Of a stretch of DNA of 64,000 nt, positions 1 through 8,048 are shown piece by piece. Made by a program: the position numbers and the translations under genes. The stretch is from Devosia sp. 1566 (GTDB lineage Bacteria; Pseudomonadota; Alphaproteobacteria; Rhizobiales; Devosiaceae), in contig NZ_CP034767.1 of the NCBI RefSeq assembly GCF_004005995.1, positions 3,946,501 through 4,010,500 on the forward strand, written 5' to 3'. Under the pieces are notes generated by a model that was not told the DNA's origin, did not search any database, and saw only the letters and a list, made by a program, of their open reading frames with translations. Each line of letters begins with the position of its first letter. The stretch's first letter is position 1.

Positions 1-66
1 GTGACTCACTCCGCTTACCGCGGTGATCGCTATGATTTTGTCGCCGAACTGCACCTGGAAGACTGA
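1..66 (+). CDS. 3' end of a CDS, possibly a GntR/UTRA-type regulator
   Basis: An open frame enters from the left edge and ends at TGA 64-66, leaving about 21 residues ending in YRGDRYDFVAEL followed by a short tail. A terminal strand of the form GDRY-x-F resembles the last beta strand of UTRA ligand domains in HutC/NagR-type GntR regulators, which often sit beside amino-sugar uptake operons such as the one that follows. The fragment is too short for a firm family call. What is certain is only that a plus-strand gene ends here, 89 bp before the ABC ATPase. Confidence 0.4.
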   Translation: MTHSAYRGDRYDFVAELHLED

Positions 67-102
67 GGCAAAATGCGACAAGTGCTTTACATCGGCAGCG
101 CC

Positions 103-132
103 TTGTTCAATGCTGTGGTATTGCACTGGTAT
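103..132 (+). promoter_or_regulatory. Candidate promoter/operator ahead of the amino-sugar operon
   Basis: The 89 bp gap holds a weak -35/-10 pair, TTGTTC (103-108) and TGGTAT (127-132), with an 18 bp spacer. TGGTAT also occurs just upstream in the same gap, making a direct repeat. HutC-type GntR regulators bind TGGT/ACCA-like half-sites, so the repeat could be an operator. The match is poor, and cotranscription from the upstream gene is equally possible. Confidence 0.25.
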
Positions 133-155
133 GGTCCGTGCGCAGGAGGCCATGC

Positions 156-1220
156 ATGGCGCGGTTGAACCTTCGTGGCGTCAAGAAACGCTTCAAGAGC
201 ACTGAAGTGCTCCATGGCATCGATCTCGACATCGGTGACCGTGAATTTGTGGTGTTTGTCGGCCCCTCCGGCTGCGGCAAGTCGACCTTGCTGCGCCTGA
301 TCGCCGGCCTCGACCCCATCAGCGAAGGCGAGTTCATCCTCAACGGCCGGCGCATGAACGAAGTGCATCCGTCCCAGCGCGGCATCGCCATGGTCTTCCA
401 GAGCTATGCGCTTTACCCGCATATGGATGTCTACGAGAACATGGCCTTTGGCGCTCGCCTGATGGGCCTGAGCAAGACCGAGGTCGAAGCCCGCATCGCC
501 CAAACCGCGCGCATGCTGCAGCTCGAGCCGCTGCTGAAGCGCCGCCCGCGCGAATTGTCGGGCGGCCAGCGCCAGCGCGTTGCCATTGGCCGCGCCCTTG
601 TGCGCAAGCCCGAAGTGTTCCTGCTCGATGAGCCGCTGTCCAATCTCGATGCAGCCCTGCGCTCCGAAGTGCGCCTCGAAATCGCGCGCCTGCACCGGGA
701 AATCGGTGGCACCATGATCTATGTGACCCACGACCAGGTGGAAGCCATGACCCTGGCCGACCGGATCGTCGTCATGAATGCCGGTCGGATCGAGCAAGTG
801 GGCTCGCCCCGCGAACTCTATGAAACCCCGGCCAATCTCTTTGTGGCGACCTTTATCGGCTCGCCCAAAATGGCGGTGATCAATGCTGAGCGCACCGGCA
901 ATGCCGTGACTGTCGCCGGCGCCACGGTGCCACTCGCTCGCCTGCCCGCCGGTGGAGGTGCGCTACGCCTGGGCATTCGCCCCGACGCCATGCGCATTCA
1001 GCGCGAGCCGGGTGCCAGCGCCATTCCGGCCAAAGTCGTTTACACCGAATATCTGGGTGAAAACGCCTTTGTTTATGCCCGGCTCGTGGATGGCACGCTG
1101 GTGGGCATCCGCACCACGCCCAATGATCTCTATGAGCCCGACGCGCCGGTCGGCCTGCTGCTCGACAATGACGCGATCCATTTCTTTTCTGCCGAAGATG
1201 GCCGCCGGTTACCCGCGTAA
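156..1220 (+). CDS. CUT1-family sugar ABC transporter ATP-binding protein (UgpC/MsmK-like)
   Basis: A 354-residue ATPase that would energise the importer encoded by the next three genes from the cytoplasmic face. Walker A GPSGCGKST is at residues 36-44, the LSGGQ signature at about 134-138, Walker B FLLDEP at about 155-160, and the H-loop lies in YVTHDQ. After about residue 235 comes a C-terminal OB-fold (TOBE) region, as in MalK/UgpC. ATG 156 is chosen because AGGAGG (144-149) lies six bases upstream; a longer frame from GTG 138 would place that ribosome site inside the gene. MalK-type ATPases can serve several importers, so specificity cannot be read from this gene alone. Confidence 0.93.
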   Translation: MARLNLRGVKKRFKSTEVLHGIDLDIGDREFVVFVGPSGCGKSTLLRLIAGLDPISEGEFILNGRRMNEVHPSQRGIAMVFQSYALYPHMDVYENMAFGARLMGLSKTEVEARIAQTARMLQLEPLLKRRPRELSGGQRQRVAIGRALVRKPEVFLLDEPLSNLDAALRSEVRLEIARLHREIGGTMIYVTHDQVEAMTLADRIVVMNAGRIEQVGSPRELYETPANLFVATFIGSPKMAVINAERTGNAVTVAGATVPLARLPAGGGALRLGIRPDAMRIQREPGASAIPAKVVYTEYLGENAFVYARLVDGTLVGIRTTPNDLYEPDAPVGLLLDNDAIHFFSAEDGRRLPA

Positions 1221-1274
1221 TCCAGGTGGCGAGTTGATGACGATTACGCCTGCAAACAAATCAAGGGAGTTGAA

Positions 1275-2486
1275 ATGCCAAGCACACTCATTCGGATCGG
1301 GGCCGCACTGGCCGCCATCACCGTCGCGGCGCCCGCACTGGCGCAGGACCTGACCTTCTGGAGCTGGCGCCAGGAAGATCGCGCCCAGTATGACCAGTTC
1401 ATCGATACGTTCGAAGCCGCCAATCCCGGCATCACCGTAAACTTCGAAACCTTCGAAGCCACGAACTACAACACCATTCTCGCCACGGCTCTCGCCGGCG
1501 GCAGCGGGCCCGACCTGATGATGGTCCGCGCCTATGGGGGGCTCGAAAACATCGCCGTGCCCGGCTATCTCGAGCCGCTGACGACCGAAATCGTGCCGGC
1601 TCTGGCCAACTACACGCCCGAAGCGCTGGCCGCCGAAACCGTGCGCGCCGACGGCAAGGTCTATGCCGTGCCCTTCGCCAGCCAGACTCAGCTCGTGATC
1701 TACAACAAGAAGATTTTCGATGATGCAGGCCTCAGCGAACCCCAGACCTGGGACGAGTTCATGGCGCTGAGCCAGAAGCTCAAGGACAGCGGCATCATCC
1801 CGATCGCCAATGGCACCGCCACGGCCTGGCAGAACGAGACCGTGACCTTCGACTTCGTGTCCTCGCTGATGGGCAAGGATTTCGTTGCCGATATCATGTC
1901 GGGCGAAACCGACTTCACCGATGAGCGCTTCACCAGTGCCCTGGCCGCTCTCAAAGACCTGTCACAGTACTTCCCGGACGGCTTTATCGGCCTTGATTAT
2001 GCCAGCGCCCAGCAGCTGTTCTCCTCGGGCATGGCGGCGATGTTTGGCGGCGGCTCCTATGAGCTGGCCACCTTCCGCGCCCAGAACCCCGATCTGGAAC
2101 TCGGCGTCTTTGCCGCCCCCGGCCGTACTGCCGAGGACGAAAAGCTTGTCGCTCTCTATTTCGACGGCGGCTATGCAGCCAATGCCGCCGGCGCCAACAA
2201 GGAAGCGGCGCTCAAGTTCATCAACTATCTCGCCAGCACCGAGTTCGGTCAGGCCTTTGCCGACAACCTCAACAACATCTCTACCGCACCGGGCGTAACC
2301 TTCCAGGATCCGCTCCTGGCCGAGGTTGCCGAGCTCAATGCCACCTCGATCCCCTACCTGTTTCTCGTGAACTTCCGCTATGGCGAGCCCTCCGGCTCGG
2401 TGCTGATCCAGAGCGAAGTGCAAAAGCTGTTTGCCGGCGAAACCACGCCGGAAGCCGCGGGCCAAGCCATTACTGACGGGCCTTAA
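1275..2486 (+). CDS. CUT1 extracellular sugar-binding protein; C-terminus apparently frameshifted
   Basis: Periplasmic solute-binding protein of 403 residues as read. It has a signal peptide (charged start, hydrophobic core, cleavage expected after APALA near residue 23), followed by a family 1 (MalE/UgpB-like) binding-protein fold. GGGAG precedes ATG 1275. The frame ends TDGP-stop at 2484-2486. Removing one base in the run GGGCC (2478-2482) would instead continue LKVWYEPFQD and stop at 2512-2514. A DG-x(3)-WYEPF end is what this family normally has, so the true gene is probably 1275-2514 with either a real one-base insertion or a sequence error. The loss is only about ten residues, so the protein may still work. 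Context suggests an N-acetylated amino sugar as ligand. Confidence 0.88.
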   Translation: MPSTLIRIGAALAAITVAAPALAQDLTFWSWRQEDRAQYDQFIDTFEAANPGITVNFETFEATNYNTILATALAGGSGPDLMMVRAYGGLENIAVPGYLEPLTTEIVPALANYTPEALAAETVRADGKVYAVPFASQTQLVIYNKKIFDDAGLSEPQTWDEFMALSQKLKDSGIIPIANGTATAWQNETVTFDFVSSLMGKDFVADIMSGETDFTDERFTSALAALKDLSQYFPDGFIGLDYASAQQLFSSGMAAMFGGGSYELATFRAQNPDLELGVFAAPGRTAEDEKLVALYFDGGYAANAAGANKEAALKFINYLASTEFGQAFADNLNNISTAPGVTFQDPLLAEVAELNATSIPYLFLVNFRYGEPSGSVLIQSEVQKLFAGETTPEAAGQAITDGP

Positions 2487-2576
2487 GGTCTGGTACGAGC
2501 CCTTCCAGGACTGATCACCCCTTCGCCCAATCCCTCCCTCGCCCACCGGCGGGGGAGATCCTAGCTGGAGAACACC

Positions 2577-3497
2577 ATGCCGCAACTTCGCCTCACCGGG
2601 CGCGGGCTTTGGATCACGGCGCTGATCGTGCCGCCACTGGCCTTTGTGGCGCTGTTCGTCGTTTATCCGATCATCTCCGCCTTCGCTTATGCCTTCTTTG
2701 ACTGGAACGGGCTGCTACGCGGCGAATTTGTCGGGCTCGACAACTTCCACACCGTGCTGTTCGTGGAGCCCTATGCCAGCTGGACCCGCAACGCTTTCTC
2801 CCACAACATCATCGTCTTTTTTGCCCTGATGGTGCTGCAGAACGGCCTGGGCTTTTTCCTTGCCTATGCGCTGTGGCGCGAACTACCCGGCGCCCGCTTT
2901 CACCGCATCGCGGTGTTCCTGCCCGTCGTGCTCTCGACCATCATTGTCGGCTATCTCTTCAAGCTCTTCCTTCATCCGCTGTTCGGCGTCGTCAACATCA
3001 GCCTGCGCGGCATGGGCCTGGGCGAGCTGGCGCAACCTTGGCTCGGGCAAAGCTCAACCGCGCTTTGGGCCCTGATCGCCGCCAATGCCTGGCACATGGT
3101 CGGCTTTCCCACCCTTGTCTTCCTCGCCGGCATGCAGCGCATCCCCACGGAAATGCTTGATGCCGTGCGCATGGAAACCCGCAGCGAATGGGTCAAGATC
3201 ACCAAGATTGTCTGGCCGCTCGTCGCGCCCAGCGCCACCGTCGTCTTCGTCTTGCTGTTTGTGGGCGCGTTTAACTGGTTCGAGCTGCCCTATGTGATGG
3301 CGGGGCTCGATGGCTCGCCCTTTGGCTCTACCGACGTGCTGGGCCTTTATTTTTACCGCACCGCCTTCGGTAATGTGTCCTCTGGTCAGCAAGACTTCGG
3401 TCTGGGCAGTGCCCTTGCCGTGCTGATCTTCCTCTTCATCGCCGCCGTCGCCGGCGTCATCACGGTGCGCCTGCGCGCACGGGAGATCCAGTTGTGA
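2577..3497 (+). CDS. CUT1 ABC transporter permease, MalF/UgpA-type
   Basis: Inner-membrane permease of 306 residues with about six hydrophobic segments, the first at residues 11-35. The EAA-type cytoplasmic loop that docks on the ATPase lies around residues 195-215 (AVRMETRSEW then P-L-V-A-P). GGAG (2567-2570) precedes ATG 2577. The gene overlaps the next permease by four bases (GTGA), so the two halves of the channel are translationally coupled. Confidence 0.93.
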   Translation: MPQLRLTGRGLWITALIVPPLAFVALFVVYPIISAFAYAFFDWNGLLRGEFVGLDNFHTVLFVEPYASWTRNAFSHNIIVFFALMVLQNGLGFFLAYALWRELPGARFHRIAVFLPVVLSTIIVGYLFKLFLHPLFGVVNISLRGMGLGELAQPWLGQSSTALWALIAANAWHMVGFPTLVFLAGMQRIPTEMLDAVRMETRSEWVKITKIVWPLVAPSATVVFVLLFVGAFNWFELPYVMAGLDGSPFGSTDVLGLYFYRTAFGNVSSGQQDFGLGSALAVLIFLFIAAVAGVITVRLRAREIQL

Positions 3498-4357
3498 GCA
3501 CTGTTACCAGCACTTACAGCGATCGTCCCGGCCTCATCGCCACCCTAGGGCGTGACGGGCTGATCCAGATTATCCTGATCGCCAACACCTTCATCATGCT
3601 GGCGCCCATCGTCATCATGATGTTTTCGGCCTTTAAGACCACGCCGCAGATCTTCGCGTCGCCCTTCGGCATTCCTGATTTCACCAATCTGGTCAATTTC
3701 AGCCGGATCTGGACCCAGACCAACTTCCTTCAATACCTCATCAATTCCTTTGTCGTGACGGGCGCCTCCATGGCACTGATCCTGACCTTGGGCACGATGG
3801 CAGCCTATGCGCTGGCGCGTTACGAGTTCTTCGGCGCCGGCTTTATCCTGATGTTCTTCATCGCGGGGCTCACCTTGCCCCTCAAGCTCGCCATTATCCC
3901 GCTCTTCATGCTGATGCGCGATCTAGGCATTCTCAACAATCAGCTCTCGCTGATCTTTGTTTATACCGCCATGGGCCTACCCACGACGATCTTCATCATG
4001 ACGGGGTTCATCCGCACCCTGCCCAATGAACTTGAAGATGCCGCCCGCATGGATGGCGCCAGCGAGGCGCGGATCATGTGGTCGATCATGCTGCCCCTGG
4101 TGCGTCCGGCCATGGTCATCGCCGGCATCCAGAACGTCGTGCCGATCTGGAACGACTTCTTTTTCCCGCTGGTGTTCATCCAGAACGATCGCCTGAAAAC
4201 CCTGCCCCAGGGCCTCACTACCTTCATGGGTGAATATTCCACCGACTACGGCGTGCTTTATGCCGGCCTGACGCTCTCGGCCCTGCCGATCATCATCATC
4301 TATATCGTGCTGTCCCGGCAGTTCATCAGCGGCATGACCTCGGGAGCCATCAAATGA
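3494..4357 (+). CDS. CUT1 ABC transporter permease, MalG/UgpE-type
   Basis: Second channel subunit, 287 residues, six predicted membrane helices. The EAA loop has EDAARMDGAS and LPLVRPA, the standard MalG-type form. The GTG start at 3494 overlaps the previous stop by four bases, and its own stop overlaps the start of nanE by four bases. This ties import to the first cytoplasmic enzymes of the pathway in one transcript. Confidence 0.93.
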   Translation: MSTVTSTYSDRPGLIATLGRDGLIQIILIANTFIMLAPIVIMMFSAFKTTPQIFASPFGIPDFTNLVNFSRIWTQTNFLQYLINSFVVTGASMALILTLGTMAAYALARYEFFGAGFILMFFIAGLTLPLKLAIIPLFMLMRDLGILNNQLSLIFVYTAMGLPTTIFIMTGFIRTLPNELEDAARMDGASEARIMWSIMLPLVRPAMVIAGIQNVVPIWNDFFFPLVFIQNDRLKTLPQGLTTFMGEYSTDYGVLYAGLTLSALPIIIIYIVLSRQFISGMTSGAIK

Positions 4358-5031
4358 GCCTGCGCCTGCAACAGGGTAGCCTCATCGTGTCCTGCCAGGC
4401 CCGGGCCGACAATCCCCTGCATGGTCCCCAGTTCATGGGCGCCATGGCCCTGGCCGCACGCGATGGGGGCGCCAGCGCCATTCGCGCCAACGGGCCTGAG
4501 GATGTGCGCGCCGTCAAAGCTGCGGGTCTGCAGGTGATCGGTATCCACAAGGTCTTTTCCCCCGACGTGCCCGTCTACATCACCCCCACCATCGCGGCCG
4601 CCGATGCCTTGGCCGAAGCAGGTGCCGATATCATCGCGCTTGATTGCACCCCCCGTCCCCGCCATGGCGACGAACCCGCAGCGATCATCGCCCATATCCG
4701 CGACCGGCTGGGGCTCGAAAGCTTTGCGGATGTGTCAGCCCTTGAGGAAGGCATCGCGGCCGCGGCGATGGGCGCGACCTATGTGTCGACGACGCTCTCC
4801 GGCTACACCGAATACACCCAGCCCAAGCCTGACCTGCCCGACTTCGAGCTGATCCGTGCGCTGGTGGCCACCATCAAGACGCCCATCATCGCCGAAGGCC
4901 GCTTCAACACGCCCGAACTGGCCCAGGCCGCGATCGCTGCTGGCGCCTATGCCGTGGTGGTTGGCACCATGATCACCAATCCGCGCGAGATCACCCGCGG
5001 CTTTGCCCGGGCGGTTGCCGAGGCACATTGA
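4354..5031 (+). CDS. nanE: N-acetylmannosamine-6-phosphate 2-epimerase
   Basis: Interconverts ManNAc-6-phosphate and GlcNAc-6-phosphate in the cytoplasm, the step that joins ManNAc/sialic acid catabolism to GlcNAc catabolism. The 225-residue TIM-barrel protein has the family's catalytic lysine at residue 66 (GIHKVF), the D-C-T-P-R-P-R motif near 97-103 and the catalytic glutamate at about 181 (IIAEGRF). The C-terminal phosphate-binding strand is V-V-V-G-T-M-I. It is coupled by overlap to the permease upstream and the kinase downstream. No nanA or nanK is in the window; the neighbouring BadF-type kinase may supply the phosphorylated substrate. Confidence 0.92.
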   Translation: MSLRLQQGSLIVSCQARADNPLHGPQFMGAMALAARDGGASAIRANGPEDVRAVKAAGLQVIGIHKVFSPDVPVYITPTIAAADALAEAGADIIALDCTPRPRHGDEPAAIIAHIRDRLGLESFADVSALEEGIAAAAMGATYVSTTLSGYTEYTQPKPDLPDFELIRALVATIKTPIIAEGRFNTPELAQAAIAAGAYAVVVGTMITNPREITRGFARAVAEAH

Positions 5032-5939
5032 TGGCAGGCTTCCTAGGCATCGACATCGGCGGCACCGCCTCGCGCTGGGTGCTGGTGGATGCAACTGGCA
5101 CCCCGCTCGCCCGTGGTTCGGCCGCCGGTGCCACCGGCCATCTCTTTAATCCCGCTGAACGCGAGCGACTGGCCACCACCCTCGCCGCTATCGCCGCAGC
5201 GCTCCCTCAAGAGCCCATCCATGCTACCTGCCTGGGCATTACGGGGCTGGGCCAAAGCGTGCATGAAGAGGCGCGCCAGCTGGTCGCCAGCAGCTTCAAG
5301 CTCCAGGCAGGTGCCATCCGCCTCATCGATGACATGGAACTGGCCTTTCGCGCCGCCTTTGCTCCGGGCGAAGGGCACCTCATCTCGGCGGGAACTGGCT
5401 CGATCGGGCTGCATCTCGATGCCAACGGCACCATGCTCCGGGTCGGCGGTCGCGGGCTCCTGATCGATGACGGCGGCTCGGGCACCTGGATCGCCCTGAC
5501 CGCGCTTGATCAACTCTATCGCCGCATCGATGCCACCGGCGGCCCCGCCGATGCCGCCATCCTCGCGCGCGAACTCTTTGCCGAGATGGGCGGCGATCAC
5601 TGGGACCAGACCCGCGCCTTTGTTTATGGAAGCGACCGCGGCCGCATCGGCACCCTCGCCCAGGCCGTGGCCCGCGCCGCGACTGCCGGCGATCCACTGG
5701 CAACCGAGGTCCTCGAGCGCGCCGCCGATGAACTCGCCCGCCTCGCCAAGGCGCTGATTGGCCGTGCCGGCAGGCTCCCCGTCGCCTTTGTGGGTGGGAT
5801 CACGACGCTCCACCCCCTGATCAAATCCGGCCTGACCGCTGCCCTACCGGAAACATCAGTCAGTTTCCCCCAGATCGACGCCGCCAGCCACGCTGCCCAA
5901 TGGGCCAGAACCACTCACCAACAGGAGGCCCCTTTATGA
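5031..5939 (+). CDS. BadF/BadG-type N-acetylhexosamine kinase (MurK/NagK-like)
   Basis: ATP-dependent sugar kinase of 302 residues in the BadF/BadG/BcrA/BcrD ATPase family, which includes GlcNAc kinases and the MurNAc/GlcNAc kinase MurK of Clostridium. Visible parts are the phosphate-1 loop GIDIGGT near the N-terminus, phosphate-2 SAGTGS at about residues 119-124, D-D-G-G-S-G-T after residue 140, and an adenosine loop FVGGI near 255. ATG 5031 shares one base with the nanE stop; a TTG one codon upstream is possible. Placed directly before murQ, it most likely makes MurNAc-6-P and possibly GlcNAc-6-P or ManNAc-6-P. Actual specificity is inferred from context. Confidence 0.85.
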   Translation: MAGFLGIDIGGTASRWVLVDATGTPLARGSAAGATGHLFNPAERERLATTLAAIAAALPQEPIHATCLGITGLGQSVHEEARQLVASSFKLQAGAIRLIDDMELAFRAAFAPGEGHLISAGTGSIGLHLDANGTMLRVGGRGLLIDDGGSGTWIALTALDQLYRRIDATGGPADAAILARELFAEMGGDHWDQTRAFVYGSDRGRIGTLAQAVARAATAGDPLATEVLERAADELARLAKALIGRAGRLPVAFVGGITTLHPLIKSGLTAALPETSVSFPQIDAASHAAQWARTTHQQEAPL

Positions 5940-6817
5940 GCCACACCACCGAATCCGCCTCCCTGCGCTTCGCCAATCTCGAAGACTGGTCCAGCACCGA
6001 TCTGGTTGCCGGCATTCTGGAAGGCCAGTTCAGCGCCATCAGTGCCGTCCAGGCCGCCAGCGCCCCCATCGCCGAAGCCATTGACCGGGGCGCCGAACGG
6101 CTGGCCCGTGGTGGTCGCCTCGTTTACCTCGGCGCCGGCACCTCCGGGCGCATCGCCACCCAGGACGCTGCCGAACTGCCCCCCACTTTCAACTGGCCCT
6201 ATGAGCGCGCCCTCAGCCTCATGGCGGGCGGGGAAGATGCCGTGTTCCGCGCCGCCGAAGGTGCCGAAGACAGCGAGCAGCTGGCCATCGAGGCTCTCGA
6301 GGGCATCGGCGTCAACGAAAACGATGTGGTGATTGCCCTCGCCGCTAGCGGCCGCACCCCCTATGCCATTGCCGGCGTCCAGCATGCCCGCGCCAAGGGC
6401 GCCTTGACGATCAGCATCTTCAACAACTCAGGCGCTCGCCTGGGCGAAGTCGCCGATATCGCCGTGCTGCTCGATACCGGGGCCGAGATCCTTTCGGGCT
6501 CCACTCGCATGAAGGCTGGCACCGCGCAAAAGGCGGCGCTCAATTGCATCTCGACGGGCGTGATGATCCGGCTGGGCTTTGTGTATCGCGGCCTCATGGT
6601 CGAGATGCGCCCCACCAATACCAAACTCAAGGACCGCGCCGCCAAAATGGTCGCGACCCTGACCGACACCGATTACGCCACCGCCGCCGAGGCCCTCGCA
6701 ACTGCGGGCGGCAGCATCAAGATCGCCACCGTCATGCTGCTCAAGTCGCTCGATCGGGGGGACGCGGAAGCCGCTCTGGCCGGCGTTGACGGCAATCTGC
6801 GCCGCGCCCTGCAATAG
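5936..6817 (+). CDS. murQ: N-acetylmuramic acid 6-phosphate etherase
   Basis: Cleaves the lactyl ether of MurNAc-6-phosphate to GlcNAc-6-phosphate plus D-lactate, the defining step of peptidoglycan amino-sugar catabolism. The 293-residue protein has a SIS sugar-phosphate fold with LGAGTSGR at residues 66-73, the catalytic glutamate in DAAELPPTF at residue 80, the family segment EGAEDS, and AASGRTPY. ATG 5936 overlaps the kinase stop and is preceded by AGGAGG. It is the last gene of the operon. nagA and nagB are not nearby, so GlcNAc-6-P must be processed by genes elsewhere. Confidence 0.95.
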   Translation: MSHTTESASLRFANLEDWSSTDLVAGILEGQFSAISAVQAASAPIAEAIDRGAERLARGGRLVYLGAGTSGRIATQDAAELPPTFNWPYERALSLMAGGEDAVFRAAEGAEDSEQLAIEALEGIGVNENDVVIALAASGRTPYAIAGVQHARAKGALTISIFNNSGARLGEVADIAVLLDTGAEILSGSTRMKAGTAQKAALNCISTGVMIRLGFVYRGLMVEMRPTNTKLKDRAAKMVATLTDTDYATAAEALATAGGSIKIATVMLLKSLDRGDAEAALAGVDGNLRRALQ

Positions 6818-6933
6818 TCCGGCGCGCGTTTCGCGGCGCCCGCGCAAAGATCCCGGGACAACCCCATATGGTTTACCTTCCGTCAACCCGCAGCCGCGAA
6901 TAGTGCCGACCTCATTGAAACCCAGGAGGCACC

Positions 6934-7203
6934 ATGAGCGACGCTGGTATTGCGGGTGGACGGATCCGTTCCTTTGTTGAACGCATCGAGCAGATCGAAG
7001 GCGAGATCGCCGAACTCAACGAAGGCAAGAAAGAGATCTTTGCCGAAGCTAAGGGCGAAGGGTTCGACGTCAAGGTGATCCGCGAGATCATCAAGCTGCG
7101 CAAGCAGGACCAGGACGAGCGTGACGAGCACGAAACCCTGCTCGATCTCTATATGCGCGCTATGGACCGCACTGACGAGACCGAAGACGCCAAGGCAGCC
7201 TGA
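6934..7203 (+). CDS. gapR: GapR-family nucleoid-associated protein (DUF2312/UPF0335)
   Basis: An 89-residue, highly charged, largely helical protein matching the DUF2312 family. Its Caulobacter member GapR binds overtwisted DNA ahead of replication and transcription and is needed for normal growth. Seen here are a long coiled-coil-like helix with E-R-I-E-Q-I-E-G-E-I-A-E-L spacing, the conserved KEIFAEAKGEGFD segment, and IRKLR-type basic residues after it. AGGAGG sits before ATG 6934. It stands alone, 116 bp after murQ, with a strong bidirectional terminator behind it, so it is probably its own transcription unit. Confidence 0.92.
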   Translation: MSDAGIAGGRIRSFVERIEQIEGEIAELNEGKKEIFAEAKGEGFDVKVIREIIKLRKQDQDERDEHETLLDLYMRAMDRTDETEDAKAA

Positions 7204-7226
7204 GCTCGCCTGAGCTCGCCTGAGCC
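7201..7226 (+). repeat. Short tandem repeat, 10 bp unit x2.6, at the gapR stop
   Basis: TGAGCTCGCC occurs twice and a third partial copy (TGAGCC) follows. The first unit begins with the gapR stop codon itself. Each unit repeats TGA in a new phase. It looks like a local slippage duplication. Confidence 0.85.
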
Positions 7227-7237
7227 TCATAATCTGG

Positions 7238-7270
7238 AAAAGCACTCCCAACCAGCTTGGGGGTGCTTTT
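7238..7270. terminator. Bidirectional rho-independent terminator between gapR and the phosphoribosyltransferase
   Basis: A 14 bp stem pairs 7238-7251 (AAAAGCACTCCCAA) with 7257-7270 with one G-U wobble. The loop is 5 nt, and A and T runs flank it on both sides. It sits between two convergent genes and would end both transcripts. Confidence 0.9.
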
Positions 7271-7275
7271 TGCTG

Positions 7276-7974
7276 TCAGCTGGTCCCATTCGGCAATGGT
7301 CTCCAGGGGCCCTCGCCCGTCCGCTGCAGCAAGGGCGAAGACAGCGGGGCCACGATGCGTTCCCGCCAGGGCGCCAGCGGCTCCTGCCAACGCGTGCCCT
7401 GCAGCATCGCCACCCCGATCACCACCGGCTCGATCCCGGCCTTCCCTAGCAGCCGCAGCACGGCTGCTGTCGAGGTGCCCGAGCTGATCACATCGTCGAT
7501 CACCGCCACCCGCTTGCCCTCCAGCAGGGGCAGCATGCGCGGATCAACGAACATGGTCTTGCCCAACCCAGGGCTCGTGATCGAGCTGATCGGCTCGGAG
7601 AGATCCTCGACATACCAGAACTTGCGCGAAGTTCCGAGCGCCACCATCCGGGGGTGCCCGAGCCGGCGCGCCACATTATTGGCAAGCGGCAAACCAAGCG
7701 TCGGCACCCCAACCACCACATCGGGCGCATGAGGGGCGAGCAGCCCCGTCAATTGCTCGGCCAGTGCATCTTCCACGGCAAAGCTCGCCTGGTTGATGAT
7801 CAGGGAAGCAACCGCCCTGGTGCCATCGCCGGGCAGGACGCGAATGGGCAGCAGCAATTCACGCCCATCCGCAAGTTGGGCCGGATAGCCCCCGAAATAG
7901 CCGGCTTCCGGGTCGCCGGGATAAGTGCCCTTCGGCACGATCTGCTGCCAAAAGCTGTGTGGTTCGATGGTCAC
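7276..7974 (-). CDS. Phosphoribosyltransferase (purine/pyrimidine PRTase type I)
   Basis: A 232-residue type I PRTase. The PRPP-binding loop is complete: VAVIDDVISSGTS at about residues 155-167, hydrophobics then two acidic residues and S-S-G-T-S. These enzymes join PRPP to a nucleobase, or make PRPP-dependent nucleotides in salvage. The hood region is not diagnostic, so apt/gpt/pyrE-like specificity is unknown. The start is GTG 7974. It is divergent from the M20 hydrolase gene and lies at the edge of a purine-themed locus, which favours a purine base as acceptor by context only. Confidence 0.85.
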   Translation of the reverse strand: MTIEPHSFWQQIVPKGTYPGDPEAGYFGGYPAQLADGRELLLPIRVLPGDGTRAVASLIINQASFAVEDALAEQLTGLLAPHAPDVVVGVPTLGLPLANNVARRLGHPRMVALGTSRKFWYVEDLSEPISSITSPGLGKTMFVDPRMLPLLEGKRVAVIDDVISSGTSTAAVLRLLGKAGIEPVVIGVAMLQGTRWQEPLAPWRERIVAPLSSPLLQRTGEGPWRPLPNGTS

Positions 7975-8048
7975 GGCAAGGTTTCTCTTGCAAGGGCCCC
8001 ACCCGGGAGCCGATGTCTGGGGGCTAGAGTTTCAAGTACGAGCTTTCG

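Noticed and set aside
138..155. Longer start of the first ABC ATPase at GTG 138
   Set aside because: The AGGAGG at 144-149 is ideally placed for ATG 156 and would be internal to the longer frame.
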